Of a DNA stretch of 64,000 nucleotides, positions 52,708-64,000 are shown one piece after another. Origin of the DNA: Primulina eburnea (Eukaryota; Streptophyta; Magnoliopsida; Lamiales; Gesneriaceae); contig NC_133104.1 of assembly GCF_022965805.1 (NCBI RefSeq), positions 44,994,682 to 45,058,681 on the forward strand. The letters run 5' to 3'. How positions within the stretch are numbered: position 1 is the first letter of the stretch; each line of letters begins with the position of its first letter. Below the pieces are notes generated by a model. The model was not told the DNA's origin. It searched no databases and saw only the letters and a list, made by a program, of their open reading frames with translations. A program made the translations under genes and the position numbers.

Positions 52708-54620
52708 AACAGGACCTTCTATCATATAAATAAGTGCAAGCTAACACGCTGTGCTTTCGACATGTTAGGAATAACAGGTTTGCTACGTTTTTATTGAATT
52801 TCCACGAGATACTGATTGTGATGGCCGGAATTATAAGTTTGTATATAATTTGAAACTGCTGAAAGTCGAATATAAACTAATTTTCTATAATGGGGTTGGC
52901 ATGACATTCAAAGATGAGGGGACTGTTTGTACTGCATAGACACAAGTCTGAATTTTCTTTGAAAATGTAAATGGCTACATCACCATCTGTCTTTATATTA
53001 AAATGTAAACGAGGAGAAATGCCAACCATGGGAATTGGAGGAGCACTCCAAATTTTGTGCATGTGTTTTTAGTGGATTTGCTCAAGGTCAATGCAATAAA
53101 TCCAAATCCAGGACTTTTTGTGTGGATGCCTTGCGCAAGTAATAATGAGATAAATGTTCACTTCGTGGCTCTCAGTTTGGTATATAAACCTTCAAAACTT
53201 TAGTGTATCTGTTGACTTTTGAAAGATTAGTGCAATGATAACGATAATTTCATTGTGATATGTGAGTATTGATGTGGGGTAATCAAGAAATAGTGCACGT
53301 CAAAATTTTAAAAGATTTGAGTTATATTATTGAAATTGTTATAGTTCTTGGTATTAAAATGAATATTACTTTAAATAATTTAAAATATTTGAATTATATT
53401 ATTGAAATTATTTATAGCATTTGGTATAAATACAAACATTGTACGTTCCAGTCCATGTGTTATGTGAACAATAATTGAATATGGGTGTTCGAGTTGGTGA
53501 GTATCAGTTAATGGTCATGAGTTTGATTTTCTCTACCGATATTTTGTCAGTGTAGCTTGGAGGTTTTTCCATGTAGACCGAATGGGCGACTATTGGTTTT
53601 AATATAATGATAATATTAATTGAAGAAGGGTTGTTTGATCCATGTGAAGAATCTTTTGTTTCTTTGCATGAACTTGTATTTGTGATATAGTAATTAAAAC
53701 AGGATATTGTAAGATGACTAAAAAATGTTAGTTTTGTTATGTTGGTATACTTGCAACTAAAATCATCCAAATTATTCAAATTTGATGTTTTTTATTTACA
53801 AATTATAGCCAACTAGCTGACATATTGTGATAAATTTGTTGACTGTTCCCATTTGTTTAACGATCTTTTGATTTTCCGGCAAAACGAGTTTCACATTCAA
53901 TGGTGCGGTGGTGCCTGCTGACGGAACGCATAAGAATTTATGGGGAGAAAGAAGTATGATTTGGTAATTCGATTCAACAATTAAAAATAAATAAAAAAAA
54001 ATGAAAGAAAGAAAAATTAGGCACGCAATAAACTTTTGACGAAGAAATTTGGTGAGAAAACAAAAGTTTCCAGTACGCAAAAAAAAATAATAATAATAAT
54101 AATTAATTATACTGGAAAAAATGTTATATTAATTGAAGTGGAAGTAAGTTCGTACGAAATCCAACCACCGAATATGAATTTGCGAACATTTTTTAATCGA
54201 TGAATCCACCAACGAGAAGTGTAGGTTGGTGGGTTCTGCACTACTTCCCGCTAAAATAAGACCCATTTTACCAAATTTATTAAATCACATGTGAATCGAT
54301 CTCTCTAACTATAAGTATAGCTACACAATACCAAGATTTGGCCTGTGTTGTTAATTAGTAGTAACCATCTCTCTCCACACCAGAATTTCTTGCAGCCTAT
54401 TTTGGATCTCTTTGAACGGTAAAGATCTCAACTTTCTCTGTATATCTGGCAGCTATTACGTTCTTGATTTACATTTAGTATTTGGTTTAACTGGTGGATC
54501 CTGATTCGATCTGTTTTTACCTTAAGTTTTTTTATTCTGATCTGGGAATGCGGCTCTGGGCTCGGTTCATTTTTTTGCTTTTTTAATTTGTGTTGAATGA
54601 GAAAATCAGATTGAGAAGCA
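52708..54620. other. Intergenic region between the membrane protein and ACLA genes
   Basis: Contains the 3' UTR of the upstream gene, a 72-bp-period tandem duplication at about 53308-53450 (TTGAGTTATATTATTGAAATT and TTGAATTATATTATTGAAATT), a SINE-like stretch (53490-53640) and the ACLA promoter/leader (54240-54620). No gene was recognised. Confidence 0.5.
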
Positions 54621-57600
54621 ATGGCAAGAAAGAAGATTAGAGAGTATGATTCCAAGAGGCTGTTGAAAGAACATTTCAAGAGGATTTCTGGGTCTGATTT
54701 GGACATCAAATCTGCTCAAGTCGGTTTCATTTTTTGTCTTCCTTTTTCTTTGATCTATTGTCATTCATTTTTGTAATTATCGGATGTCAAGTATTTGATG
54801 TTTCTGGCAAAATCGATTTGTTTGAGTTGAAGAAATAGTAAGGTCTTGTCTCATATTTGGAGGGACGTACCTAAATCTTCATTTTTTTTGCTGCTCAAAT
54901 TGGATGATATTTATAGATTAGCTATCTGACTAATAGGCCAATCCGGGGTTCTACTATCGACCTTAAATGAAAATATCCGAAAACTTTGTGCATAATTTTA
55001 TTGAAGTTCAAAATTTTGTCCCAAGTTTTCTACATTTTAGTGTATCTGGAAGCTGGATGGACGTTCCGATTGGTGGTGGTTCAGTCTGCGTTGAGGTGCA
55101 AAACTTTCATATAAAAAAACGCATCTTGAAATTTTCCATTTGAGTCGTCTATCTATTGATGATATACGTGGATTTTTATCCATTGCTTAAATTGTTCAGG
55201 ATATACCTTGATTTAACTCAATTATGCTACTGAAATATTCAGATCCGTGAGTTTTATTGGCATCCGCTTAGTGTATATAATCTTGTGAGAACAGGTGCAG
55301 AACCATAATTTTTTTCAGTTGGGCGGAGATCTAAATTGCAAGGGATTCAAAATTCACCGTTAGTTTTGTGAATTTATGTTCCATGATCTAATTGCAATAT
55401 TTGTTTGTGATGGTTTAGGTCACGGAATTTACTGATTTCAATGAACTGGTAAACAAGGAGCCATGGCTCTCATCAACAAAACTGGTTGTCAAACCAGATA
55501 TGTTATTCGGGAAGCGTGGCAAAAGTGGTCTTGTCGCATTGAACCTGGATGTGGCTGGAGTTGCCGTATTTGTAAAAGAAAAGATTGGGAAAGAGGTACT
55601 TTCAATATGCTTTCACATTATTTCTTGTGTTATATCGAACACTCTTCTTTCACGCCATATCTTCCATGCCACGGAAAATTTATTCATATAATTATATAGT
55701 ATACATACTTACCTATGCTTTGACACGTTTCATTTGAAAACAGGTAGAGATGGGAGGATGCAAAGGGCCAATTACAACATTTATTGTAGAACCGTTTGTT
55801 CCTCATAATGAGGAATTTTATGTGAATATAGTCTCCGAAAGGCTGGGTTGTAGTGTAAGCTTCTCTGAGTGTGGAGGAATTGAAATTGAAGAGAACTGGG
55901 ACAAGGTACTGGGAATTCTTTTTTGTTACATGTTTTAGCAAAAAATGTTGTACCCATCCATTATTTTCAGTAGTTGAATTTCCTTTAAATCTAACCAACG
56001 TTTACGGTATATTTTGTACTCCAGGTGAAGACTATATTTGTTCCAACGGGCACGTCTTTCACATCAGAGTCATGTGCTCCACTTGTGGCAACTCTTCCCT
56101 TGGAGGTAATTTCTCTCTCTCTTTTATTTGAATTTATGTATCTATCTTCTCAGTTTTGGTGAAGTGCCATTTGCTCGTATTGGTAATTAGAAATTATGTA
56201 TGTGATACAGATTAAAGGTGTGATTGAGGAGTTCATCAAAGTGGTCTATGCTTTATTTTTAGGTAATTTTAAGATTCTCGACAATAAATTTTCACGTAAA
56301 AGATATGAATTCATCAATATTCTCTTGGTTTCAAGCCTTGTGGCAATGATTTGAGATATTTTTTGGCTTAGATTTGGACTTCACTTTTCTTGAGATGAAT
56401 CCTTTTACCTTGGTTGATGAAAAGCCTTATCCTTTGGATATGAGAGGGGAGCTTGATGATACAGCTGCTTTCAAGAACTTTAAAAAGTGAACTTATTTTT
56501 CTTTCATTAATCTTCTTCTATTTTTTAGGCTTAATATCACCTATAAGAATACCATGCTAATATTAGATGGTTTTTACAAAATCTTGACCTTACAGATGGG
56601 GAAATATTGAATTTCCGATGCCGTTTGGAAGAGTTATGAGCCCTACAGAAAGCTTTATTCATGGACTTGATGAAAAGGTGATTAAAAATGCATCTACTCT
56701 CCTTTTCAACCCCTTGTGAATCTTGTTAATTAAGGATACAATAGACATTGAGAATGCAACAAATTGTGTGATATAATGAATGCCGAGTCTGTATATTAAT
56801 AATCTACGGTAAAGGCTTATTTATTTCTCTTATCATTTCTCCTTCAGACTAGTGCATCTCTGAAGTTCACAGTCTTGAACCCGAAAGGACGAATCTGGAC
56901 TATGGTTGCTGGAGGAGGCGCTAGTGTTATCTATGCAGATACCGTATGTGTTCCTCATTCTTGGTCCTTTTTTATGCTCTTGAAACAGTTTGTCGTAAAA
57001 TTAATCATATTCGGATTTAGGTTGGTGATCTTGGCTTCGCCTCTGAGCTCGGGAATTATGCAGAATACAGTGGTGCTCCCAATGAAGAGGAAGTATTGCA
57101 GTATGCCAGAGTTGTAATTGATGTGAGGATTGTACCTTGCCTATTTTCTTTCTTTAGTCCTCAAGATCTTGGTTGATGGAAGATCTGAGAAAATCCACGT
57201 AGAAAGCGCTGAAATACACTTTTTTCATATACTTCAGCCAACATATTGACTAGTGAATAATTTACAGTGTGCAACTGCCGATCCTGATGGTCAGAAACGA
57301 GCCCTTGTGATAGGTGGTGGGATCGCCAATTTCACTGATGTCGCTGCCACGTTTAATGGCATCATTCGAGCTCTGAAAGAAAAGGTACTGAAACTTCAGC
57401 ATCCATTTGTTATTCTATCTCCACACCAGATGCTCAAGCCCTAACATTATTGCTCCTGTCATAGGAATCAAAACTTAAGGCGGCAAGGATGAGTCTGTAT
57501 GTTCGAAGGGGTGGTCCGAATTACCAGAAAGGTCTTGCCAGGATGAGAACTCTTGGAGAAGAAATCGGGATCCCTATAGAGGTCTATGGACCTGAGGCAA

Positions 57601-57653
57601 CCATGACCGGTATATGCAAACAGGCCATTGAATGTATCACTGCAGCTGCCTGA
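54621..57653 (+). CDS. ACLA: ATP-citrate synthase (lyase) subunit A
   Basis: Eleven exons: 54621-54719, 55419-55595, 55744-55905, 56025-56105, 56211-56262, 56372-56486, 56596-56677, 56848-56943, 57021-57122, 57268-57384 and 57465-57653, giving 423 aa, exactly the family length. It pairs with subunit B in the cytosol to cleave citrate with CoA and ATP into acetyl-CoA and oxaloacetate. That supplies cytosolic acetyl-CoA for wax, sterol and flavonoid synthesis. It corresponds to the N-terminal, ATP-grasp/CoA-ligase part of animal ACLY. Motifs: [37 protein letters not shown] sequence (here [17 protein letters not shown]), [33 protein letters not shown] and [12 protein letters not shown]. The segment [17 protein letters not shown] is nearest Arabidopsis ACLA-1. 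There is no transit peptide. The exon 1 donor (CAA|GTCGGT) is weak. Confidence 0.96.
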
Positions 57654-58531
57654 ACTTTGAATTCATTGTTTATTGCTTTGATTGTAGGAATAAATATTTA
57701 AAATTGTGTTGTTTAAACGTGACATAAATGAGGCAGTAGCCCTTTTAATGAAGTCTCCGAGATTCCAAATTAATGAATCAGATTATTTAGGTGAAATTTT
57801 TTCTTTTATATTTTTTATGTCTTAGATATTAATGAATAGTTTATTGTGAGTTACAACCAGCAGAGATTGTGGTAGACTAGAGAATATACCGCTTTTCTAA
57901 GGCGACAACAATTCGCTGGGCATGGGGATTCGTTTTTTGAGTTAAGTTTCAAACATTCAAGAAAGTTATTTGGACAATCTTTGTTTTTATTTTTCTAAAA
58001 AGAATAATTGTTTTGCTTTTAATTTATTAAACCATTTACTTTTAATTCTAAGTTAAAAACTTATAAAAAAAATGTTAATATCAAACTTCATATTATCATG
58101 TTATTCTATACTTATCATGTTATTCTATTATTATATTTCTTATATCTTATTGTGATACTATAATTTATTACTTAATCAGAAATTGCACAAAAATTATAAC
58201 AAAAAAATATATAGAGAGAAAATTTAAAAAGACAAAAATTTAAAGGTAGTATAACATTGAATTATTTGATTAATTAATATAGGTGTTACATTTTATTCTT
58301 GAAGTGATATAAATTACTATAATAAATGTATAATGTGATAATTCACTAATTATTAATTATATATTAGGTTGAATAAATATAAAATTTTGATATTTCTTTT
58401 ATGTCCTTCCAACAATTAGAATTTTACATATATATCCTTATCGAGTTTTTAGATTTATACTGATAAAGAGATTATTTTTTTATCTTTTCACAGTTGAAAA
58501 ACAAAGCCAATAATTCACAATTTTATAGATA

Positions 58532-58562
58532 CTAGCAAGTAACACGTGCGTTGCACGTGGTG
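58532..58562 (-). mobile_element. Helitron-like 3' terminus
   Basis: On the minus strand: CACGTGC-AAC-GCACGTG (7-bp perfect stem, 3-nt loop), then TTACTTG, then CTAG followed by T. This fits the Helitron 3' hairpin plus CTAG|T rule better than the one at 50801. The element body would extend right through the T-rich region; the TC start was not found. Confidence 0.55.
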
Positions 58563-59569
58563 AATAAATGTTGTAACGAATAAGTGAACATAAAATACTT
58601 ATATTGAGTGAAATCGAAAGAACCATTTTCTATTGAATATTCATGATATAAAAAAGCATTATCAATTTTTTTCCTTGTTTAATTTTCAGTTTTTGGGTCA
58701 TCTCTGTGCGACTGTTTTGTCTAAGTTTCCTCATCATTTTACTGAAATCATCTATTTTTTCATTATCTTGAATTTTATGGTTTCTCCTTTGGAACATGAT
58801 GATTTTTTTTTCTTTTTATGTGGTTTTGTCATTTCTTTAGTATTTCGTGTCTTCTTATTTTCATATTATACGTGTTTTGCCCTTTCCTTTGCATTCGTTC
58901 TTTTCTTAATATTTATTGATATTTCAGTTCTTTGTTTTCTTACCAGTATTTCTCTTGAGTTATCGTTTCTCCAATCCATCCACAATTATTGATGTTATTC
59001 TATTTTTAGTCGAGACAGACTTGTCTAATTTGAAAAGAAAATTGTGATCTTATTTTCTTTGTTGATCAAGTATTGTTACATGCTCCAAGTTACTTTTTTT
59101 ATGCAATATAAAATTTGTAGTTATTGGGAATATGTAATAGATTATTATAATATTATTCAAATAAATATTTTAATTTGTCTTAGTATACATGTCAATTATT
59201 TTTTGATGGAGCAACCAATAAATGTATCAGGAATCTCTTCGAACAACGTCACTCTAGCTATTTCATTTTCATTTTGGACCAGCATTGTTATCTTGTACTT
59301 GAAAATTAATTGTGAGAAAGTTTAAAAAAATAATTAAATGTTTTTAAGCATGTAAAGTTAATTACAGTTGCAGTACCTTAGGACGATCTCGATATTCAGC
59401 TTCACACAATTGGTGCAATCAAACCCATTGGTAATTTTGGTAACATAATTGAAACAATTGCAGCAACACGCTTTTTATTGATTTATTTTCAATTTTTTAA
59501 AGCTTGCTTTGATGTAATAATAATTGCTCTACATGTAATGTTATAAGAGTGAACAAATTTAATTATGGA

Positions 59570-59723
59570 TAAATCATCTCAGCCATCACAAAGCCATAAA
59601 GGAATATACAATATCATCAAAATGTTTTGGTTCAAAACAACAATTCATAAAAGACAAATCACAATTTAAATTAATGAAAGACTTAAAAGACAAATCACAA
59701 TTCTAAAAATATTGACTCTTTAG

Positions 59724-59771
<48 letters not shown>

Positions 59772-60610
59772 GATATATAGATAATAATAGATTAATATTA
59801 ATAATTAATAAAAATCTATAAATTAATGAATGAAATAAAGATAATTCACAATTCTAAAAACATTCACTCTTTTATATAGCTAATAATAATAATAATAATA
59901 ATATTTGGCTCTTTTATATAGGTAATAGATAATTAAAGTTCATTAATATATAGGTAAAAGAAATAAATAGATTATATATATTTTAATTAATATCAATAAT
60001 TAATTAAAATATATTAATTAATGAAATATTTAAAAGATAAATCACAATTCTAAAAACATTGAATCTTTTATATAGGTATAATATAATATAATATAATTAT
60101 ATATGTCATATAGATAATAGATAATTAAAGTTCATTAATATATAGTAATAGAGACAAATAGATTAATTAATGAAGGATTTAAAAGAGGGTGAGTCTCATG
60201 TGAGACCGTCTCACGGAACATAATCTGTGAGACGGGTCAACCCTACTCATATTCACAATAAAAAGTAATACTCTTAGCATAAAAAGTAATACTTTTTCAT
60301 GGGTGATCCAAATATGAGATCCGTCTCACATATACGACCCGTGAGACCGTCTCACACAAGTTTTTGTCTTTAAAAGATAAATCATAATTTTAAAAAGATT
60401 GGCTCTTTTATATAGGTAATAGATAGGTAATAGATTATATAGGTAATAATAATAATAATAATAATAGATTAATATTAATAATTAATTAAAATCTATAAAT
60501 TAATGAAAGACTTAAAAGACAAATCACAATTCTAAAAAGATTGGCTATTTATATATATATATAATATATATATATATATATAATATAATATAATATAATA
60601 TAATAGATTT
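59570..60610. repeat. Array of diverged AT-rich repeat units
   Basis: The phrase AAAGACAAATCACAATTCTA, or a close variant, recurs at about 59650, 59690, 59842, 60033, 60371 and 60517. It is followed by TTGACTCTTTTATATAGGTA-like sequence, (TAA)n or (TA)n runs, and TTAATATTAATAATTAAT. Pure (TAA)n lies at 59724-59771. The array is interrupted by element copy C. Confidence 0.75.
60187..60368 (+). mobile_element. Small palindrome-ended element, copy C
   Basis: A 182-bp copy with perfect 9-bp target-site duplications TTTAAAAGA at 60178-60186 and 60369-60377. It starts GGGTGAGTCTCATGTGAGAC and ends CACAAGTTTTTGTC. It is nearly identical to copy A and is inserted inside one unit of the AT-rich array, so it is younger than the array. 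Confidence 0.9.
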
Positions 60611-61392
60611 TCTATTTTTCCAGAAAAAAATGTCTATTACTATGTTATATTTTAAAAAATTCATAAAATTTCAATATACTGCATATTATATCTTCAAAAA
60701 AAAATCAATCATCAAACGAAAATAAATGTCATTTGAACTCTAAGCATTATTTGATTTCTCATTATATTTTAGAAAAATATATTTTCAAAACACACACGTC
60801 TTTTCAGTTCTAATCACTGAATGTAAATATAAAGTGAGTCTTTTGATTCACCCCAAAAAAATTGAACTATCTTTTAGTCATTTTTTATAACTCAATAATA
60901 ATATTTAGTACCTAACTTTTATACATTTCATTTCATCTAACGCTGATGTGTGTCACAGCTATAGAGTGGATGCTTCTAATCTTTAGTGGATATGTTGTGA
61001 TTTGTGAACAATAATCACATAGTTGAAGCTGATTTCTGAATAATAATCAGCATGGAATTCCCAAGCTAGGATTCCCAAATCTCAAGGCTCCTGAAATTTC
61101 AGGTCTGTTGTCTGTTTTTGCAGCTTCAAGAAAATTCCCTACATTTTATTGGTTTTACCCCGCCTTCTTCTAAACAAGGCCTTGCTTTATTGGTTCGGGT
61201 TATTGTGGGCTCCTTTTTGGCTGAGGTGTTTGGATAATAATTATTCAATGAGTGGAGGATGCGTATCATTAATGAAAATGGCTTATTCTTGAGGCCAAAT
61301 CAAAAGTTTGCAGAGAAGGTGAAATCAGTGGAGATTATAGAGAAAGGAATAGTTGATTTATCTGTTACCGAGATTGGTGTTTTTTTATATTA

Positions 61393-63912
61393 ATGGAGGG
61401 CTCTTACTCAATTCTATCTCCTTCTGGAGTAAGTTATGAAGGTACTTTGGAAATTTCATATTTTGCTTTTCACAAAATGGTAAAAGTTTGATCCTTTTCA
61501 ACTTCTATATGCTTGATGGCTACTTGAAATTTTGTTTCTTTGAAAACTAACCACTGTGTATTTACTATAATTGTAATTGCTACTATTGTTTTAGCCAGAT
61601 TCTGTCTCTTTTCTTCTTGCATATCACTTCAATTCTCATACTTTAGAGTAGTACTTTTATGTTGCAAATGCACATATTAGTACCATTTATCTTTATTGTT
61701 GAAAATGTATGGGTAATTACTGTGCTCTGCTTATGGGAAAGAACCGAAGGATGAATGCGTATTCATAATTACTGGCTATGTTGTGTATTTAACAAACTAT
61801 TTGATTTCTTTAACGGGATGCAGTTGTAGCTCTGATAGCTATAAAGAGTGATTTACATGATCCATATAATGTGATGGAGTATTGGGATGCAACTTCTGTA
61901 GATCCTTGTAGCTGGAGGATGGTGACTTGTTCCTAGGATGGCTATGTTTCTGCTCTGTCAGTTGCTAATTGCTATCACCACTCCTCTTGCTGGAAAATGA
62001 GAGAAATTTTTCTATCTAGGTAGGTTTTTCCGTAATATTTTAAGCTCAGAATCCGGGCCGATCCGAGAATTCGCTGGAGGGGACTAGACGGGATAGACAG
62101 CGACTCAATGAATTTTTTTTTGGTTTTTTTTTTTTTTTGGAGTTGGGGGAGTCCTGATTTTTCAGACAACTACTTATAAAATTCGAAACCTGTTCATCTT
62201 ATAGCCTGCTAGATCCGCTCTGCGTTTGATAACAAGTTTGGGAGCAAGATTTATCAAAATGAGTACCGGCAGTAATTAGTTTGTATTCTTTCTTGCTTTT
62301 ACAGATCTCTTTTACGAAGTGGACGGAGACAATATGCGTGCCATCATACTTCGCCATTAGCTAAAATGGGATATACTCTGAAATGTGATTACAAAGTCAT
62401 ATGAAGTAATAATGTCTATAACTGATTCTTGATGGTAAATTTTACTTGTATCAGAGGGCTACCTAGCCTGAGCTTGTCTGGAACCTTGTCGTCTAGGATT
62501 GGAAATCTTACTAATCTGCAGTCTGTGTAAGTTATTCATGTCCACAATGTTCTCGTTTATGCTAAATGTTCCCTTAATGTGAAGTATTCAACTCACTGAA
62601 ATGTTCTTTGAACCATTGTAACTAACGAGCTGATTATTTCTCCCATTTGGGCATACGTAGGTTGCTGCAAAACAATAATATTTCAGGTCCAATTCCGTAT
62701 GTCATTGTAAAATTAGAAAAGCTTCAAACACGGTCTGTCCAGCAAAAAGCTGTTTGGTGAAATACCGGATTCTCTGGGCAATCTGAAGAACTTGAATTAT
62801 CTGCGAGTTTTTAAGACTTTGCCCTAAAAATTTGGCGTTTGCATGTTCTTTACATTGATTCATATTCCACTATCCTTCGAGCAAGAGAGGCATCTTAACA
62901 ACAACAGCCTCAGCGGACTGGTACCCGACTCTCTTGCCAAAGTCGAAAGCCTTACCCTTGTGTATGTTGCTCCTTTCGATTTCCCGTTTCCCGATCAATG
63001 TTGATTGTGTAAGTAAACCAATGTTGATTGTGTAAGTAAACCAATTAGTCCCAAACATTCTTGAATAATTAAATACTTGCATTATTTATGAATTCTTTCA
63101 GGGACGTTTCTTTCAATGATTTAAATGGTCCTTTGCCAAAATTTCTGCCCGAACATTTAAGTAGGTCATCTCTGTGTTTCTTTGACGGATCATCTCTTGC
63201 ATTATACCTGTCTCATTGCTGGAATTTTCCATTTCGAAGTAGTCAGAAATTCCTTGATTTGTGGGCTAACTTCTCAGAACAATTGCTCTGTCTGTACTAT
63301 ATCCACAGTGGTGGTCCTTCCCACCAGATGCTGTTAAAGGTATATTTCACTTCCTCCCCGAGCATTTCATTGCTTCTATGGAGTCTAAATATCTATCTTT
63401 TTTCCAGAACAATCAAACATAAGAGCAAAACGCCGTGTTGCCATTGCTTTTGGAACGAGTTTTGTCGCCGTGTTTTCAATAATCATTATTGTTAGCTTGC
63501 TCAGTTTGTGGAGATGTAGACACAATCAGCATATTTTCTTCGATGTTAATGGTAAGTTCAACTTAACATGTTTGTTGCGTACCCGGAGCAGCTTACGAGA
63601 ACTTACATTTTGTTGGCAGAACAATATGATCCTGAGGTATATTTCGGCCACTCAAGAAATTATACATTTAAGGAACTCCGAGCTGCAAAGAGCCATTTCA
63701 ACTCAAAGAATATACTGGGGAAGGGAAGATTTGGTATTGTGTACAAAGGCCAGTTGCATGATGGAACTGTGGTGGCTGTCAAAAGGTTAAAAGATTACAA
63801 TGCTGTGGGCGGTGAAATACAGTTCCAGACAGAAGTAGAGTTGATCAGTTTGGCTGTTCACATATATCTTCTTCTTGAAAATGAGCGATCGGTAAATTTT
63901 CATTGCTTATAA
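61393..63912 (+). pseudogene. NIK-type LRR receptor kinase pseudogene
   Basis: Exons of a NSP-INTERACTING KINASE-like receptor occur in order but broken. Exon 1 (61393-61441) reads MEGSYSILSPSGVSYE, lacking the hydrophobic signal-peptide core. Exon 2 (from 61824) has VVALIAIKSDLHDPYNVMEY and PCSWRMVTCS, then an in-frame TAG at 61934-61936. LRR pieces follow: LSGTLSSRIGNLTNLQSV (about 62470), LLQNNNISGPIP with a frameshift after it (about 62660-62800), NNNSLSGLVPDSLAKVESL (about 62890) and DVSFNDLNGPLPK (about 63103). A transmembrane segment is intact (RRVAIAFGTSFVAVFSIIII, about 63433). The kinase N-lobe (63620-63865) keeps the Gly-rich loop GKGRFG and VAVKRLKDYN. After SLAVH it loses the family's RNLLRL..GFC block and stops at 63910-63912. 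Intact NIKs act in growth and antiviral signalling at the plasma membrane. A downstream continuation outside the window cannot be excluded. Confidence 0.85.
62997..63042. repeat. Perfect 23-bp tandem duplication
   Basis: Two exact copies of a 23-bp unit beginning AATGTTGATTGTGTAAGTAA, within an intron of the NIK pseudogene. Confidence 0.9.
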
Positions 63913-63998
63913 ATTTGATCGATCAGTTTGGCTGTTCACATATATCTTCTTCTTGAAAATGAGCGATCGGTAAATTTTCATTGCTTATAAATTTGATC
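63843..63998. repeat. Perfect 78-bp tandem duplication at the window edge
   Basis: Two copies with a 78-bp period, the first starting in kinase-coding sequence at 63843 (GATCAGTTTGGCTGTTCACA) and the second at 63921. Both contain GAAAATGAGCGATCGGTAAA and end in TTATAAATTTGATC. The array may continue past the window. Confidence 0.9.
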
Positions 63999-64000
63999 CT

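Larger units (their letters stand above)
57654..61392. other. Intergenic region dominated by AT-rich repeats
   Basis: A 3.7-kb stretch between ACLA and the NIK pseudogene. It has a Helitron-like end at 58532-58559, a T-rich tract (58630-59330) whose ORFs are low-complexity, an array of diverged AT-rich repeats (59570-60610) and copy C of the palindrome-ended element. No gene was recognised. Confidence 0.6.

Noticed and set aside
53796..54080. 94-codon minus-strand ORF with hydrophobic start
   Set aside because: No family recognised. It lies in intergenic DNA and shows no splice continuation.
58633..59325. 119- and 93-codon plus-strand hydrophobic ORFs
   Set aside because: Phe/Leu/Ile-rich translations of T-rich DNA next to a Helitron-like end; no motif or gene structure.

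Overview
This is plant nuclear DNA from a eudicot. The genes are intron-rich with consensus splice signals and carry plant-only families (leucine-rich repeat extensin, galactinol synthase, IRE-type AGC kinase, heteromeric ATP-citrate lyase subunit A, DUF1645). The intergenic DNA is AT-rich and full of microsatellites, MITEs, a TRIM retrotransposon and Helitron-like ends. The abundant small element with GTGAGAC-N-GTCTCAC ends recalls repeats I associate with Lamiales, so an asterid is my best guess, held loosely. I see no prokaryotic operons, CRISPR arrays or phage. Layout, left to right: (1) 0.4-1.6 kb, a minus-strand LRR-extensin-like cell-wall gene. (2) 5.9-11.2 kb, minus, a 7-exon RBM25-type splicing factor (RRM + RE/RD-rich + PWI, 946 aa). 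(3) 12.7-14.4 kb, minus, a chloroplast alkenal/one oxidoreductase (AOR, 4 exons, 387 aa). (4) 17.2-17.6 kb, plus, a small single-pass membrane protein. (5) 21.8-22.6 kb, plus, a DUF1645 protein. (6) 22.8-24.2 kb, nested MITEs and a complete 367-bp TRIM. (7) 25.1-27.2 kb, minus, galactinol synthase (4 exons, 336 aa). (8) 30.4-35.0 kb, minus, a GH28 polygalacturonase with a proline-rich N-terminal extension (7 exons, 570 aa). (9) 36.8-38.2 kb, minus, a patatin-like pseudogene. (10) 38.6-46.9 kb, plus, a stray copy of ATP-citrate lyase exon 1 followed by a 17-exon IRE-family kinase (1137 aa). (11) 49.2-52.7 kb, plus, a multi-pass membrane protein. (12) 54.6-57.7 kb, plus, an intact ACLA gene (11 exons, 423 aa). 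(13) 61.4-63.9 kb, plus, a decayed NIK-type LRR receptor kinase. The genes do not form one pathway. They look like a conserved eudicot block: from memory, RBM25, GolS, this polygalacturonase, NIK3 and ACLA-2 lie in the same order on Arabidopsis chromosome 1 (around At1g60200 to At1g60810). I found no convincing undescribed gene system. The most distinctive items are the ACLA leader/exon-1 duplication upstream of the IRE-family gene, the palindrome-ended 9-bp-TSD element family, and the nested transposons with readable target-site duplications. All exon coordinates were derived by eye from frame, homology recall and GT/AG signals.
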